Of a stretch of 64,000 nt of DNA, positions 53,048 through 63,308 are shown piece by piece. How positions within the stretch are numbered: the stretch's first letter is position 1; each line of letters starts with the position of its first letter. The position numbers and the translations under genes were made by a program. The notes below the pieces were generated by a model. That model was not told the origin of the DNA, searched no databases, and worked only from the letters and a program-made list of their open reading frames with translations. This DNA comes from Halomonas sp. MCCC 1A13316 (GTDB taxonomy: Bacteria; Pseudomonadota; Gammaproteobacteria; Pseudomonadales; Halomonadaceae): NCBI RefSeq assembly GCF_014931605.1, contig NZ_CP053382.1, positions 2,728,001-2,792,000 on the forward strand. Direction: 5' to 3'.

Positions 53048-53824
53048 TCAATCTTTCCAAACTTTCCATGGCGGCGTATCGGCCCATGCCGCCTCGAGCA
53101 CCATCTTGTCACGTAGCGAGTCCATACTTTGCCAGTAGCCCTGATGATGGTAATAACCCAACTTGCCCATCTGCACCATGCGCTCCATGGGCTCGTTCTC
53201 CCACGTCGTACGATCGTTATCGATCAGGTCAAGTACCTCGGGCTCGCAGACGAAGAAACCGCCGTTGATCAAACCTCCGTCGACGGCTCCCTTTTCACGA
53301 AAAGCCATGACGTGATTGCTACTCTCATCCAGCCTGAGTGCACCATAGCGTCCCGGCTGGGTGACTGCCGTCAGCGTGCACCAACAACCTGATTGCTTGT
53401 GGCTTTCGATAAGTTGTCCGATATCCACATCGCTTACACCGTCTCCATACGTCAAGCAGAAGGTCTCATTCTCGATGAGATGCTTAGCTCGCTTTATCCT
53501 TCCTCCCGTTAGTGATTCCGAGCCTGTGTCGAGGACCGTCACATTCCAGTCCTCGCTAACACCGTTCAGCCACTCGACACGCCCCGTTTTCAGATCGATG
53601 GTGTAATCTGTCTGTCTGCCGCGATAATTGAGGAAATAATTACGAATGTAGTCGACCTTGTAACCGCCCAGTATTACGAAATCCTTCAATCCATAATGAG
53701 AATAGATTTTCATGATGTGCCAAAGTATGGGTCGCTCTCCCACTTCCACCATTGGCTTGGGCCGGATAGATGTTTCCTCACTCAGGCGAGTTCCGAAGCC
53801 ACCAGCAAGAATCACAACTTTCAT
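53048..53824 (-). CDS. rfbF: Glucose-1-phosphate cytidylyltransferase
   Basis: 258-aa nucleotidyltransferase making CDP-glucose from CTP and glucose 1-phosphate. N-terminal VILAGGFGTRLSEETSIRPKPMVEVG signature, with SEETSIRPKPM typical of RfbF (cytidylyl) as opposed to RmlA; LTYGDGVSDVDI holds the metal-binding Asp; YWQSMDSLRDK near the end is also family-typical. First committed step of CDP-linked dideoxy and branched sugars. No CDP-glucose 4,6-dehydratase (RfbG) or RfbH is next to it. Confidence 0.95.
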   Translation of the reverse strand: MKVVILAGGFGTRLSEETSIRPKPMVEVGERPILWHIMKIYSHYGLKDFVILGGYKVDYIRNYFLNYRGRQTDYTIDLKTGRVEWLNGVSEDWNVTVLDTGSESLTGGRIKRAKHLIENETFCLTYGDGVSDVDIGQLIESHKQSGCWCTLTAVTQPGRYGALRLDESSNHVMAFREKGAVDGGLINGGFFVCEPEVLDLIDNDRTTWENEPMERMVQMGKLGYYHHQGYWQSMDSLRDKMVLEAAWADTPPWKVWKD

Positions 53825-53878
53825 AATAATTCTCCCTTTAAAATCTTATTTTTTATCGTTTAAGTAAAAGCCGTTTCG

Positions 53879-54922
53879 CTACTCCACCCATTCCAAGCCC
53901 TCTGTTAACCGTCCTTGTTCAACATGGTCTTGTAAAACTTTTAATCGCATCAAATGCGAATCTCGGAATCCCGCATCCGAAAATTTCATGCGGGACAATC
54001 CCGCTACCAAGCCTTGGATGGAATCTTGAAGCGACATCAGGGGCTGATGCTCCGGAGCCAGCTTCTCGAAAAGGCCAAAATCCACCTTGTATGAGCGGCT
54101 ATCGATCGCCTCTTTCTCGTTGATGTGAACGCTCGTTCCGGGAATAGCATCAGCGACGGCTTCCGCCAGTTCGCGCACCTGGTGATTTCGACGGTTGGAG
54201 CCGGCATTGACGCTGAGAATGCGCCCCCCATTGTTTGCCTGTCGCTGAATGGCCCAGTCGATCGCTCTCCCCATGTCGCTGACATCGATCAAGGGACGCC
54301 AAGGTGTTCCATCGCTTAGCACGGTGATCTTTTTCTGTGCAAGAGCGCAGGCAACGAAGTCATTCAGCACCAGGTCCAGGCGAAGGCGCGCCGACATACC
54401 ACAGGCGGTCGCAAACCTCAGGCTGGTAATGATCATGTCACCTTCAATAGCAGCAAGTGCATCCTCCGAGCCGATCTTGGACCTAGCATATGCAGTCATT
54501 GGCGCGAGCGGGTCGGCCTCCTTACGGGGCTCCCCGCTCGCTAGGCCGTATACGCTACAGCTCGACGCAAAGACGAAATGCGTCACACCAGCCTGCGCCG
54601 CCCGTCTGGCAATCCTTACGGTGGCTTCCTGGTTGATCTCCTGGGTGACGGTCTCGAAGCGATTACCCATGGGATCGTTGGAAACGGCGGCAAGCTGTAC
54701 CACGGCGTCATAGCCTTCCAGCAATCCTTCTGGAAGATAGCGTATATCCCCGTAATACTGCCTTTCCAGATGCCTTTCAGGGCTTCGGTCGACCCCCGTC
54801 AGGCAGTGTGAGAAATAGGCATTGTCATAACCATGTAACACCGACTCAGGATGCCGTCGTTTCAGCTCCTTGGTGACTTCGGGCCCAACGTATCCCATGT
54901 TCCCCAGAATCAACACCTTCAT
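53879..54922 (-). CDS. NAD-dependent epimerase/dehydratase (extended SDR)
   Basis: 347-aa extended short-chain dehydrogenase acting on a nucleotide sugar. Gly-rich NAD site VLILGNMGYVGPEV, active-site Ser near 120-123 (FASSCSVYG) and Y145-x-x-x-K149 (TAYARSKIG). The gene overlaps the upstream acyltransferase by 4 bases and is next to rfbF, so a CDP-hexose substrate is likely. Epimerase, dehydratase or reductase activity cannot be told from motifs. Confidence 0.88.
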   Translation of the reverse strand: MKVLILGNMGYVGPEVTKELKRRHPESVLHGYDNAYFSHCLTGVDRSPERHLERQYYGDIRYLPEGLLEGYDAVVQLAAVSNDPMGNRFETVTQEINQEATVRIARRAAQAGVTHFVFASSCSVYGLASGEPRKEADPLAPMTAYARSKIGSEDALAAIEGDMIITSLRFATACGMSARLRLDLVLNDFVACALAQKKITVLSDGTPWRPLIDVSDMGRAIDWAIQRQANNGGRILSVNAGSNRRNHQVRELAEAVADAIPGTSVHINEKEAIDSRSYKVDFGLFEKLAPEHQPLMSLQDSIQGLVAGLSRMKFSDAGFRDSHLMRLKVLQDHVEQGRLTEGLEWVE

Positions 54923-57024
54923 CGCCTAGTCTCCCGTTGCAGATAGTCAGAGTCGCTTTGCTGCAAGACATTACCAGTTGAGCCACCGTTCAGCATGCTC
55001 AGCTTGAGCTCCTCTTCGCTCACCCAACCCTTGCTTTTCATTTCTTCAAATATCTGTGCTACCAGAATCGAAGCACCGGCTACACTCAAATGATTGTTAT
55101 CGTAATAAAGAAGTACTTCTTCGATCTGGGTAGCGCAGCGACTGGGCAGGTAGGTATCACAGAATAGTCTGGCCGGCTCTATTTTTATCAGATTGTCATG
55201 TTCCACGACTCTAGCCATTTGTTCATAAGCCGATGCTGTACGCTGCTTAAAAACTTCGTAACTCGTAGAGAGGGGAGCAAATCGTTCAATGCCGTACAAT
55301 CTTTCCTTGACCAGAAAGTAAGGCACATCCCAGCCCACCTCAGGTACCGGATAGACCAGGACGACCCGTTTCCCGGCGCGAGCCATTCTCTCGACAGTTT
55401 CCTTAAGCAGTGACCCAACCTGTTCAATGCGAAGTTCTTCATCACTTATGTCGAGACGGTTCATGGGTACGGCACGTACCGCTCCATCGTGCTCGATTCC
55501 TCCTTCGCCGTTATTGAATGATACACCCTCAAATTGAAGCGGATATCGTCCAAGCATCATGACTAGTTCGACGCTATCGTCTTCCAGGACGTACTCCAGA
55601 ACTTGTTCGTTATGGCGACCACATTCCGGTTCATCACTTCTGGTATAACCCGCTATTGGCAGGCAGTTTGTATAAACGAATTGTCTTACCTTCATGTCAA
55701 GCGCATCGACTCGTTCGGCTACCGGTCCGACTAACGGCGTTGCCTGGCTATCTCCCCATATCACGACCGTCCTATTTCCGTTCTCGTTGTACACACATGT
55801 CTCATCAAATGGCAGCAAGTTTCCCGGAGTGCTCTGACAGTTTGCGTTTATTTTCTTTTGTGAACGCACCATCACTAGGTTTTCAAGCTCTCCATTAAAG
55901 CGCCATGGGATACCCTGTGAGTAGGTACCATAGAAACCCACACCGATCATCAGGCACGACATTACCAAGGCCGTGCTGAAGATCTGGGGTCGAGTATATT
56001 TATTGCGATTACGGAAGGGTAATTCGACATAGTGCCAGGAAAACCAGGCCAGCAGCAGGGAGAGTATGCTCAACAGAATGAAGTCGATATGGGAAATGGG
56101 GCCCAAGCTACGTTCTCTGGCGAACGCGAACACTGGCTGATGCCATAGGTAGGCGCTGTAGCTGATCAGGCCGATACCTACCATGGGCTTGAAGGAAAGT
56201 ACTTTTCCTGTAATGTCTCTCTCGCTGGCAAAGAGTATGATTAGAGTGGTCCCTAGAACTGGGATCAAAGCCCACCGACCGGGGAAAGGAACGCTCTGAT
56301 CGAATATCAATATCGCATAAAGAAGCAGCACTATCCCAACCACCCCTCCCAGACTGCTTACCCAGAGGGGAGGCTTAGCTCTGTGCCGATGGAGAAAGAC
56401 TGCTACGATAGCCCCAGCCAGAAGCTCCCAGGCGCGTGTGGGCAGCAAATAGAAATTAGCTGAGGGATGATGCGTTGAAGCGTAATCCGACAAGGCCAGG
56501 CTAAAGAGGAAGCACAGCGTCAAAACGCCTATGAGCAGCCATTTCCTGACCCAGCCTACCAATAACATGAACAATGGAAAAAACAGATAGAACTGCTCTT
56601 CTACGGCCAGGCTCCAGGTATGCAGAAAGGGCTTCATCTCTGCTGGACCGGCGAAGTAATCCATGTCCTGCCAGTAATGAATGTTGGAAATAAATAAATT
56701 AACGGCTACCAAGCTTTTGCTCAGACTCGCGAACTCCTCCGGCAGCATCCACACCCATGCCACGGCCATGCAAACTATACTGACAAAAAAAAGCGACGGT
56801 AGAATTCGTCTCGCTCGCCGTTCGTAGAAATTCACGATTGAGAATTGCTCTTCAACTATTTCGTTGTAAATAATTCCAGTAATCAGATATCCGCTTATGA
56901 CGAAAAAAATATCAACTCCGACATACCCGCCACTAAAAGTTTCAAATCCAGCATGAAACAATATAACAGGTATAACGGCTACGGCTCTTAGCCCATCTAT
57001 TTCAGGCCTGTAGTGAGTCGTCAT
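54919..57024 (-). CDS. OafA-type acyltransferase with SGNH domain
   Basis: 701-aa membrane O-acyltransferase. N-terminal acyltransferase-3 domain (YRPEIDGLRAVAVIPVILFHAG, GGYVGVDIFFVISGYLITG, WSLAVEEQFYLFFP) with about ten helices, then a periplasmic SGNH domain with GDSQATPL (Ser nucleophile) and a C-terminal DNNHLSVAGA (Asp/His). Second such enzyme in the cluster; related to, but clearly different from, that at 44772-46679. GAGGA precedes the ATG. First gene of the long minus-strand polysaccharide run. Confidence 0.93.
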   Translation of the reverse strand: MTTHYRPEIDGLRAVAVIPVILFHAGFETFSGGYVGVDIFFVISGYLITGIIYNEIVEEQFSIVNFYERRARRILPSLFFVSIVCMAVAWVWMLPEEFASLSKSLVAVNLFISNIHYWQDMDYFAGPAEMKPFLHTWSLAVEEQFYLFFPLFMLLVGWVRKWLLIGVLTLCFLFSLALSDYASTHHPSANFYLLPTRAWELLAGAIVAVFLHRHRAKPPLWVSSLGGVVGIVLLLYAILIFDQSVPFPGRWALIPVLGTTLIILFASERDITGKVLSFKPMVGIGLISYSAYLWHQPVFAFARERSLGPISHIDFILLSILSLLLAWFSWHYVELPFRNRNKYTRPQIFSTALVMSCLMIGVGFYGTYSQGIPWRFNGELENLVMVRSQKKINANCQSTPGNLLPFDETCVYNENGNRTVVIWGDSQATPLVGPVAERVDALDMKVRQFVYTNCLPIAGYTRSDEPECGRHNEQVLEYVLEDDSVELVMMLGRYPLQFEGVSFNNGEGGIEHDGAVRAVPMNRLDISDEELRIEQVGSLLKETVERMARAGKRVVLVYPVPEVGWDVPYFLVKERLYGIERFAPLSTSYEVFKQRTASAYEQMARVVEHDNLIKIEPARLFCDTYLPSRCATQIEEVLLYYDNNHLSVAGASILVAQIFEEMKSKGWVSEEELKLSMLNGGSTGNVLQQSDSDYLQRETRR

Positions 57025-57384
57025 TGTATCCTCGATGAGACTTTATCGAATTATCTAGGCAAACATGTGTAATTTCGTTCTCCATTCTAAATTTCCTATA
57101 ACTAATTTTTAGGGTGGACTATTCCAGGCCACGCTACCGCCAGAGGAGTTCATGGTGGACCTCCCTTTCCATTTCTATGAGTCTTTTATCATTGTTATAT
57201 TTTCCTACAGAATGTTACTAAATGTACTTGCGTTTTGCGTAGTTGGTTTTTCCCATACTTGGCACCAAACTTTCGTCATCCTGTTGTAAGGATTTTCCTG
57301 ACCTGATTAAAAATACGGTACTTTTCTACTAGCGATGGACGTTACGAAACAGCGCAGTGAAGGTCTTCACAATGAAATTCATAC
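57025..57384. other. Leader region of the polysaccharide run
   Basis: 360 bp between the first acyltransferase gene and the 3' end of the group II intron. It should contain the promoter for the minus-strand cluster. AT-rich stretches are present but no -35/-10 pair stands out, and no ops/JUMPstart motif was found. No coding sequence recognised. Confidence 0.5.
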
Positions 57385-57514
57385 ATCGAGTAGGAGGGGG
57401 GAGTCTCCTCCCCCGTCCTCTCACACCACCAATGGGATGGAGTCCTCCCCACCCTACCCCGGCGCCGATGCGCCACACTGAGAGAGTGAGGCTGCCTGCT
57501 GAGGAGCGCATCCC

Positions 57515-58551
57515 ATGGGCATTTCACGCGTTGGTGTCGATATTGCCAAATCCGTCTTTCATGTCCACGGCGTCGATCGTCATGATCAGGTCCAATGGCG
57601 CGGCATGTACCAGCGTGACAAGTGGCTGGACGCCATCGTCAAGCGCGTCCCCATGGGGCCGAGATCAGTATGGAGGCGTGTGCCTCCGCCCACCACTGGG
57701 CCCGCGAGCTGCAGGCGCGCGGCTATCACGTCAAGCTGATCGCCGCTCAGTTCGTCAAGCCCTACGTCAAGAGCAACAAGAACGATCGTGTCGATGCCGA
57801 GGCGATCTGCGAGGCCATGGGCCGCCCCCACATGCGCTTCGTCGCCGTCAAGTCGGTCGCCCAGCAAGATGTTCAGGCGGCGCATCGCATCCGCAGTGAA
57901 CTGGTTCAGCAGCGTACCGCCAAGGCCAACCAGATTCGTGGCCTGATCGGCGAGTACGGGCTGGTGGCGCCCACCGGCATCGGCCAGCTGCGAGCAGCCT
58001 TGCCACGCTGGCTGGAGGATGCCGAGAACTGCCTGACTGATGACTTCCGTGTCTTGTTGGCAGGCCTCGCCGAGGATTTGCGCCACCTGGATGCGCGCAT
58101 TGTCACGGTGACAGAAGGCATCGAGTGCCACGCCCAGACCGATCCCATCGCCAAGCGGCTGATGACCCTGCGTGGCGTCGGCATACTCACCGCCAGTGCG
58201 TTGGCCAGCGCTCTGGGCGATGCCCAGGCTTTCAAGCGCGGGCGCGATTTTGCCGCCTCCCTGGGCCTGACACCAAGACAGCATAGTACCGGCGGGCGCG
58301 ACCGCCTGCTGGGCATCAGCAAGCGCGGCGACGGTTACCTACGCACCTTGCTGACCCATGATGAGCGCGCCGTGCTGCGCTACAGCGAGGGCAAGGAGGA
58401 CAACCTCAGCCACTGGGCCAGGCAGCTGGCCGAGCGCAAACATACCAATGTGGCGGTGATTGCCCTTGCCAACAAGACGGCGCGTATTGCCTGGGCGATC
58501 ACGCGCCACGATCAGGCCTATGACCCCGACCTGGCAGCGCAGGCAGCGTGA
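57515..58551 (+). pseudogene. IS110/IS1111-type transposase, frameshifted
   Basis: The N-terminal part (MGISRVGVDIAKSVFHVHGV to KRVPMG) and the rest (GAEISMEACASAHHW to the end) are in different frames. One G appears missing from the GGGG run at 57655-57658; restoring it gives a continuous 345-aa protein. DEDD catalytic residues would be intact: Asp in GVDIAK, Glu in SMEACAS, Asp pair in KNDRVDAEA. The C-terminal Tnp_20 domain with TPRQHSTGGRDRLLGISKRGD is complete. GAGGAG precedes the ATG. As it stands, no functional full-length transposase is made. Confidence 0.88.
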
Positions 58552-58818
58552 CACCACCCCATAAATTCACCAACATTACAGCGAGATAGCCCACCATCGA
58601 CGATTGCTGAGTGTGCTGCAGATGGCGAACAGGTCGAACCGACGTCAGCAAACCCCTGTATGCCTAAGAGCGAGTTGCTCGTACCACCGATTGGGAGCTG
58701 ACGTGCGGATAGCCCATCAGGGTCCGATGCCCATGGCATCATTCAAGAGACCGGATATACGTGTGCAGTCGTACCGCCCATCAAGTCGCATGCTTGCAAA
58801 CGGGGAGGACTCCATATA
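58552..58818 (+). ncRNA. Candidate bridge-RNA region of the IS1111-type element
   Basis: In the IS110 family a structured non-coding RNA from one element end guides both donor and target recognition; in IS1111-type elements it comes from the right end. This 267-bp segment is the only long non-coding part of the element. It contains ACCACCG (58683-58689), identical to the target across the left junction; a 7-base match is weak evidence. Structure and expression are not shown. Confidence 0.35.
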
Positions 58819-58869
58819 CGGGCGTACGGTTCCGTACCACGGCGGTTCACGAAGAACGGCTAAGCCCTC

Positions 58870-60233
58870 TTACCGTATCGAGCACCGAGACCATTCCCTG
58901 CTGACTGAACCGGCGGTTAGGTAAGGCATGGCGCCTATGCAGGGACCTGCATTCCACCAGGGGCCTCGACCGTTACCCGCTGACTTCCAGGCTCGCGGGT
59001 CGTCCAGGCCCAGCGCAAGGAGTTTCCGGCGCCGGGTGCCGGATCGCTTCCATTGCCGCCAGATCACGCAGCGTAATCGGCGCCGTATCCATTGGTTCAA
59101 CGCTTCCAGCGGGCGCTTCACATCGACGAAGCTGAAGTAGCTGGCCCAGCCCCGCAGGACCGGGATCCGTTCTTCGATCACTCGTCGGATGTTGCGCCCC
59201 TTGCCGCGCTTGAGGATCTCCCGGACACGCTGCATCAGACGCTGCAGGCTGGCCTTGGCCAGGGTCAGCTTCGGCCGCTTGTGCCGGGTCAACGCGTAGC
59301 CCAGATAGCCACGGTGCCACGGCCGGTCCACCGTGCTCTTGTCGCCATGGACCGTGAGCCGGAGTGAGTTGTCGAGATAGTCACTCAGGCTGGCCATGAC
59401 GCGCTCGCCTGCCCGCCGACTCCTGACGTATACCTGCACGTCGTCGGCGTAGCGGCAGAAGCGGTGGCCGCGGCACTCAGTTCCTTGTCCACCTCATCCA
59501 GCAGGATATTGGCCAGCAGCGGACTCAGCGGTCCGCCTTGGGGCGTACCCTGCCGGCGCGGCGTGGTCAGGCCGTGCTGGAACATCCCGGCTTCCAGGTA
59601 GCGGCGGATCAGGCGCAGCACCCGCTTGTCGCGAACGCGGCGCGCGACCCGCGCCATCAGCAGATCGTGGTTCACTCGGTCGAAGAAGGCTTCCAGGTCG
59701 AGGACGACCACCCAGCGGTGGCCGGCAGTGACATGGGTCTTCATGGCCGAGACGGCCTGCTGGGCGCTGCGCTTCGGGCGGTAACCGTAGCTCGATTCGG
59801 AAAAACCCGGATCGAAGAGCGGCGTCAGCACCTGCAGCAGCGCCTGCTGGATCAGCCGGTCGGTGACCGTGGGGATGCCGAGCTGTCGCGTCCCGCCCTT
59901 GGGCTTGGGGATCTCGACAGCTCGGACCGGGCTGGGGTGGTACTCACCGGTCAGCAGCCGCTCACGCAGCGTCGGCCAGTGCTGTTTCAAGTGATCTGCC
60001 AGTTGGTGCACCGTCATGCCGTCGGCACCCGGTGCGCCTTTGTTGGCGACCACCTTACGGTAAGCCCGCGCCATGTTGGCCTTCTCTACCGCGGCCTCCA
60101 TGTGCGGGTCGGGCTCCGCTTTCGTCCACGATGACGACGCCGGAACCGTCTCGACGCCCACCGGCCGGGGCTCGGGGTTCCGCCCCTGCCCCTCTGGGTG
60201 GGTGGCGGTGTCAGCGCCAGCTTCGGTCTTCAT
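58870..60233 (-). pseudogene. Group II intron reverse transcriptase/maturase, frameshifted
   Basis: LtrA-type protein. Start at ATG 60233 with GAGGATC upstream. N-terminal RT motifs are intact (ANKGAPGADGMTV, EIPKPKGGTRQLGIPTV, SYGYRPKRSAQQAV, VVLDLEAFFDRVNHD, GTPQGGPLSPLLANILLDE). Around 59478, within the segment before the catalytic YADD, one base is missing; after restoring it the frame continues CRYADDVQVYVRSRRAGERV and the maturase domain (YLGYALTRHKRPKLTLAK, RGWASYF, GRGPWWNAG). Restored length about 454 aa. The break separates the YADD metal site from the rest, so no active enzyme is expected. Confidence 0.9.
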
Positions 60234-60698
60234 GATCGATCCTCGAGACGTCATCGCCTACTCGCGGTTCTTCATGTTCGGCCCTTGGTGCCGTGGTGAA
60301 TCGGCACTTACTATGGCCTCTGCTGACGCCTGATAGCCCATCCCGTCGCCTCTCGACGCCGGTAGCACCGTGGCAGACCACCAGACCTCCCAGGGTAAGA
60401 CGCGCGACCTTCCCGCTTATGCCTGTCGGATATACGTCATGGCGTTCCGTGCAAGTACCGGGCTTTAGTGACTCTTGACACCTCACCCCGCCATGCCGCC
60501 TTGTATCCGCTTCCTGTTCGTCAGGCCAGCGTTTTGCCTCAGGCTTCCTTCAGATTCCCCCTCGCGGGAGACACCCTTGCCGTCGGCTAGCACTTCCCCT
60601 TGCCGGGCGTGCAGGGGACTTTCACCCCCAAGTCATCCCGAGACACCACTCTCGGGAACAGCGCCAGTCAGGCGCTGCGCGCCATGCCTGGCGCACGC

Positions 60699-60727
60699 AA
60701 AAAAAACTGCTCTCCTACGAGAGCAGT
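60699..60727 (-). terminator. Intrinsic terminator after sthA
   Basis: Minus strand: stem CTGCTCTC/GAGAGCAG (60719-60726 and 60707-60714), 4-base loop, followed by eight T (60706-60699). Lies 39 bp after the sthA stop. The intron begins two bases after the T-run. Confidence 0.95.
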
Positions 60728-60765
60728 GACTAGTTAAATAGCGAGAGGATAAAAGGACGTGCGGC

Positions 60766-62157
<1,392 letters not shown>

Positions 62158-62244
62158 TGGCTCTTGCGTCTCCTTTCACTTGTCGATGTTGGTTCTCGGC
62201 TCCCGGAGGTTGGCGTCGCATATGTCGCGCCAAATATCTTGAGC

Positions 62245-62511
62245 TTAGCGGCGCAAAGCGTCATAGCCCAGATCTGCGCCACGACTCTCGTCGCTGGAAC
62301 GACGTGCACTGACCGGCTCACCCTTGCGCTTACGGTTCTCCTCCTCGCATATCTCGTCCTTGCCCCCACAGATATCGCAGCCTTCCTTGAGGCCCAGCTT
62401 GTTGAGGCCACCACAGGATCCGGCGATGGGCTTACGCCCCATGATCACACCGATGGCCATGGCCGCCATGATCAGTAGCATGAAGCCCAGTACGACGAAG
62501 AAAGTGGTCAT
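62245..62511 (-). CDS. nqrM: Na+-NQR maturation protein NqrM
   Basis: 88-aa protein with one N-terminal membrane helix (residues 4-24) and four cysteines (C33, C45, C48, C55 in GSCGGLNKLGL and GCDICGGKDEIC), the invariant set of NqrM, which supplies iron to the NqrD/NqrE site. The tail is charged and variable. GGAGGG precedes the start. Same position relative to nqrF and sthA as in other gammaproteobacteria. Confidence 0.93.
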   Translation of the reverse strand: MTTFFVVLGFMLLIMAAMAIGVIMGRKPIAGSCGGLNKLGLKEGCDICGGKDEICEEENRKRKGEPVSARRSSDESRGADLGYDALRR

Positions 62512-62531
62512 TGGGTTACCCTCCCGGGCGG

Positions 62532-63308
62532 CTAGTGTTCGAGCCAGGGCTCGAGAGCCGCGGTATGATGGATTTCGATACCTTGTGGTGTCTTGACAAC
62601 AACCCTGGCAGCGCTATCCATGGCCTCAGCCAGTTTTACAGCATCTTCTGGATAGGCCTGCATTAGTTGCGTTGCCTGGCGCATGGCCTGGCTGGCGCTC
62701 GGTGCCATGACACTAACCGCCAGTGGAGTCGACAATGTCACCAGTGGCACCACATCTTGTCGAGCAAAGCGGTGCACTATCGCTGCATTCTCTATCCGGA
62801 CGTGCCGGGCGCCATCCGGAGCGGGTAGCCCGGTTCGTTCAAGCGACAGCCGCCAGCTCCCCGCAGGAGGAGCGCCATGGCCACGCATCACTCCCCCTAC
62901 CTCCACTAACACGGCAGAGAGAGCGAAGCGATGGTCGTCGAGCCACAGCGCCAACCGATCGACGGCAAGCGCATGTGTCATGCGATCCGCTTCATGTCGC
63001 AGTGCCGTTGAGGACAGCCGAAACTCGCCAAAGGCAGCATCAAAGGCTCGGGTAAAGCTGCTTCGCTGCCGTTCGAGACTCGCCAGTTCACCTTCTATGC
63101 CGGCTTCGAGTTCAGCGACCTGATCATGGTCGAGGTCGGCATAGAGGGTGATGTGGTAGCCCGTTCCCAGAGCCGTGCCCTGGATGAAATGCTCGCGGGT
63201 CTGATCACGGCAAGCGCCGAGCACCATGACCACTAACAACGGAAAAAGGAGCCGGGCCGGCCCATCGAGAGCCAGCCCGGAGAATCGCCCGAGGGCGAAG
63301 GGGGTCAT
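62532..63308 (-). CDS. Shortened ApbE-like lipoprotein, probably not an active flavin transferase
   Basis: 258-aa lipoprotein (lipobox LGAC, Cys33) at the place where apbE normally stands in nqr operons. Pieces of ApbE are recognisable: [16 protein letters not shown] near the start, [13 protein letters not shown] (for the usual IAKGYAVD) and [13 protein letters not shown] (for LVEIGGE). The ~80-residue segment holding the FAD-binding and metal-binding residues (the usual region ending in VTVGPLVNLWG) is missing, and the C-terminal HxIDPxTG and TSGDY segments are not present. The start overlaps the nqrF stop by 4 bases. I therefore call it ApbE-derived with lost or changed function. Confidence 0.7.
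   Translation of the reverse strand: MTPFALGRFSGLALDGPARLLFPLLVVMVLGACRDQTREHFIQGTALGTGYHITLYADLDHDQVAELEAGIEGELASLERQRSSFTRAFDAAFGEFRLSSTALRHEADRMTHALAVDRLALWLDDHRFALSAVLVEVGGVMRGHGAPPAGSWRLSLERTGLPAPDGARHVRIENAAIVHRFARQDVVPLVTLSTPLAVSVMAPSASQAMRQATQLMQAYPEDAVKLAEAMDSAARVVVKTPQGIEIHHTAALEPWLEH

Larger units (their letters stand above)
57430..58818 (+). mobile_element. IS110-family (IS1111-type) insertion sequence in intron domain V
   Basis: 1389 bp. Subterminal perfect 14-bp inverted repeats: ATGGAGTCCTCCCC (57437-57450) and GGGGAGGACTCCAT (58802-58815). They sit 7 bp from the left and 3 bp from the right end, the offsets known for IS1111-type elements, if the ends are placed so that the flanking sequences rejoin to an uninterrupted domain V (CACCAC + CGGGCG) without target duplication. 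Contains one DEDD transposase gene (frameshifted) with a short 5' non-coding and a ~250-bp 3' non-coding end, again the IS1111 layout. Confidence 0.85.
57385..60696 (-). mobile_element. Group IIC-like intron, interrupted by an insertion sequence
   Basis: Read on the minus strand the element begins GTGCGCC (60696 downward), directly after the T-run of the sthA terminator, and ends CTACTCGAT at 57385, with a bulged-A context for the branch point 7 bases from the end. Between them lie ~460 bases of 5' RNA domains, a reverse transcriptase gene, and domains V and VI. Domain V is split: 5' half at 58848-58819 (GAACCGCC...CGCCCG), 3' half at 57429 downward (GTGGTGTGAGAGGACGG). Without the inserted IS (57430-58818) the intron would be 1923 bp, normal for ORF-bearing group IIC introns, which characteristically insert after terminator hairpins. 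Confidence 0.85.

Noticed and set aside
57655..57658. Programmed translational frameshift in the transposase
   Set aside because: The site is a short G-run without a slippery heptamer or downstream structure, and IS110-family transposases are not known to use frameshifting.
57622..58551. Transposase read as an intact gene from 57622
   Set aside because: That start gives an N-terminus with no IS110 similarity and drops the first catalytic Asp (GVDIAK); the frameshifted gene from 57515 explains the sequence better.
62532..63308. Functional ApbE flavin transferase
   Set aside because: The FAD/metal-binding central region and C-terminal motifs are not present.
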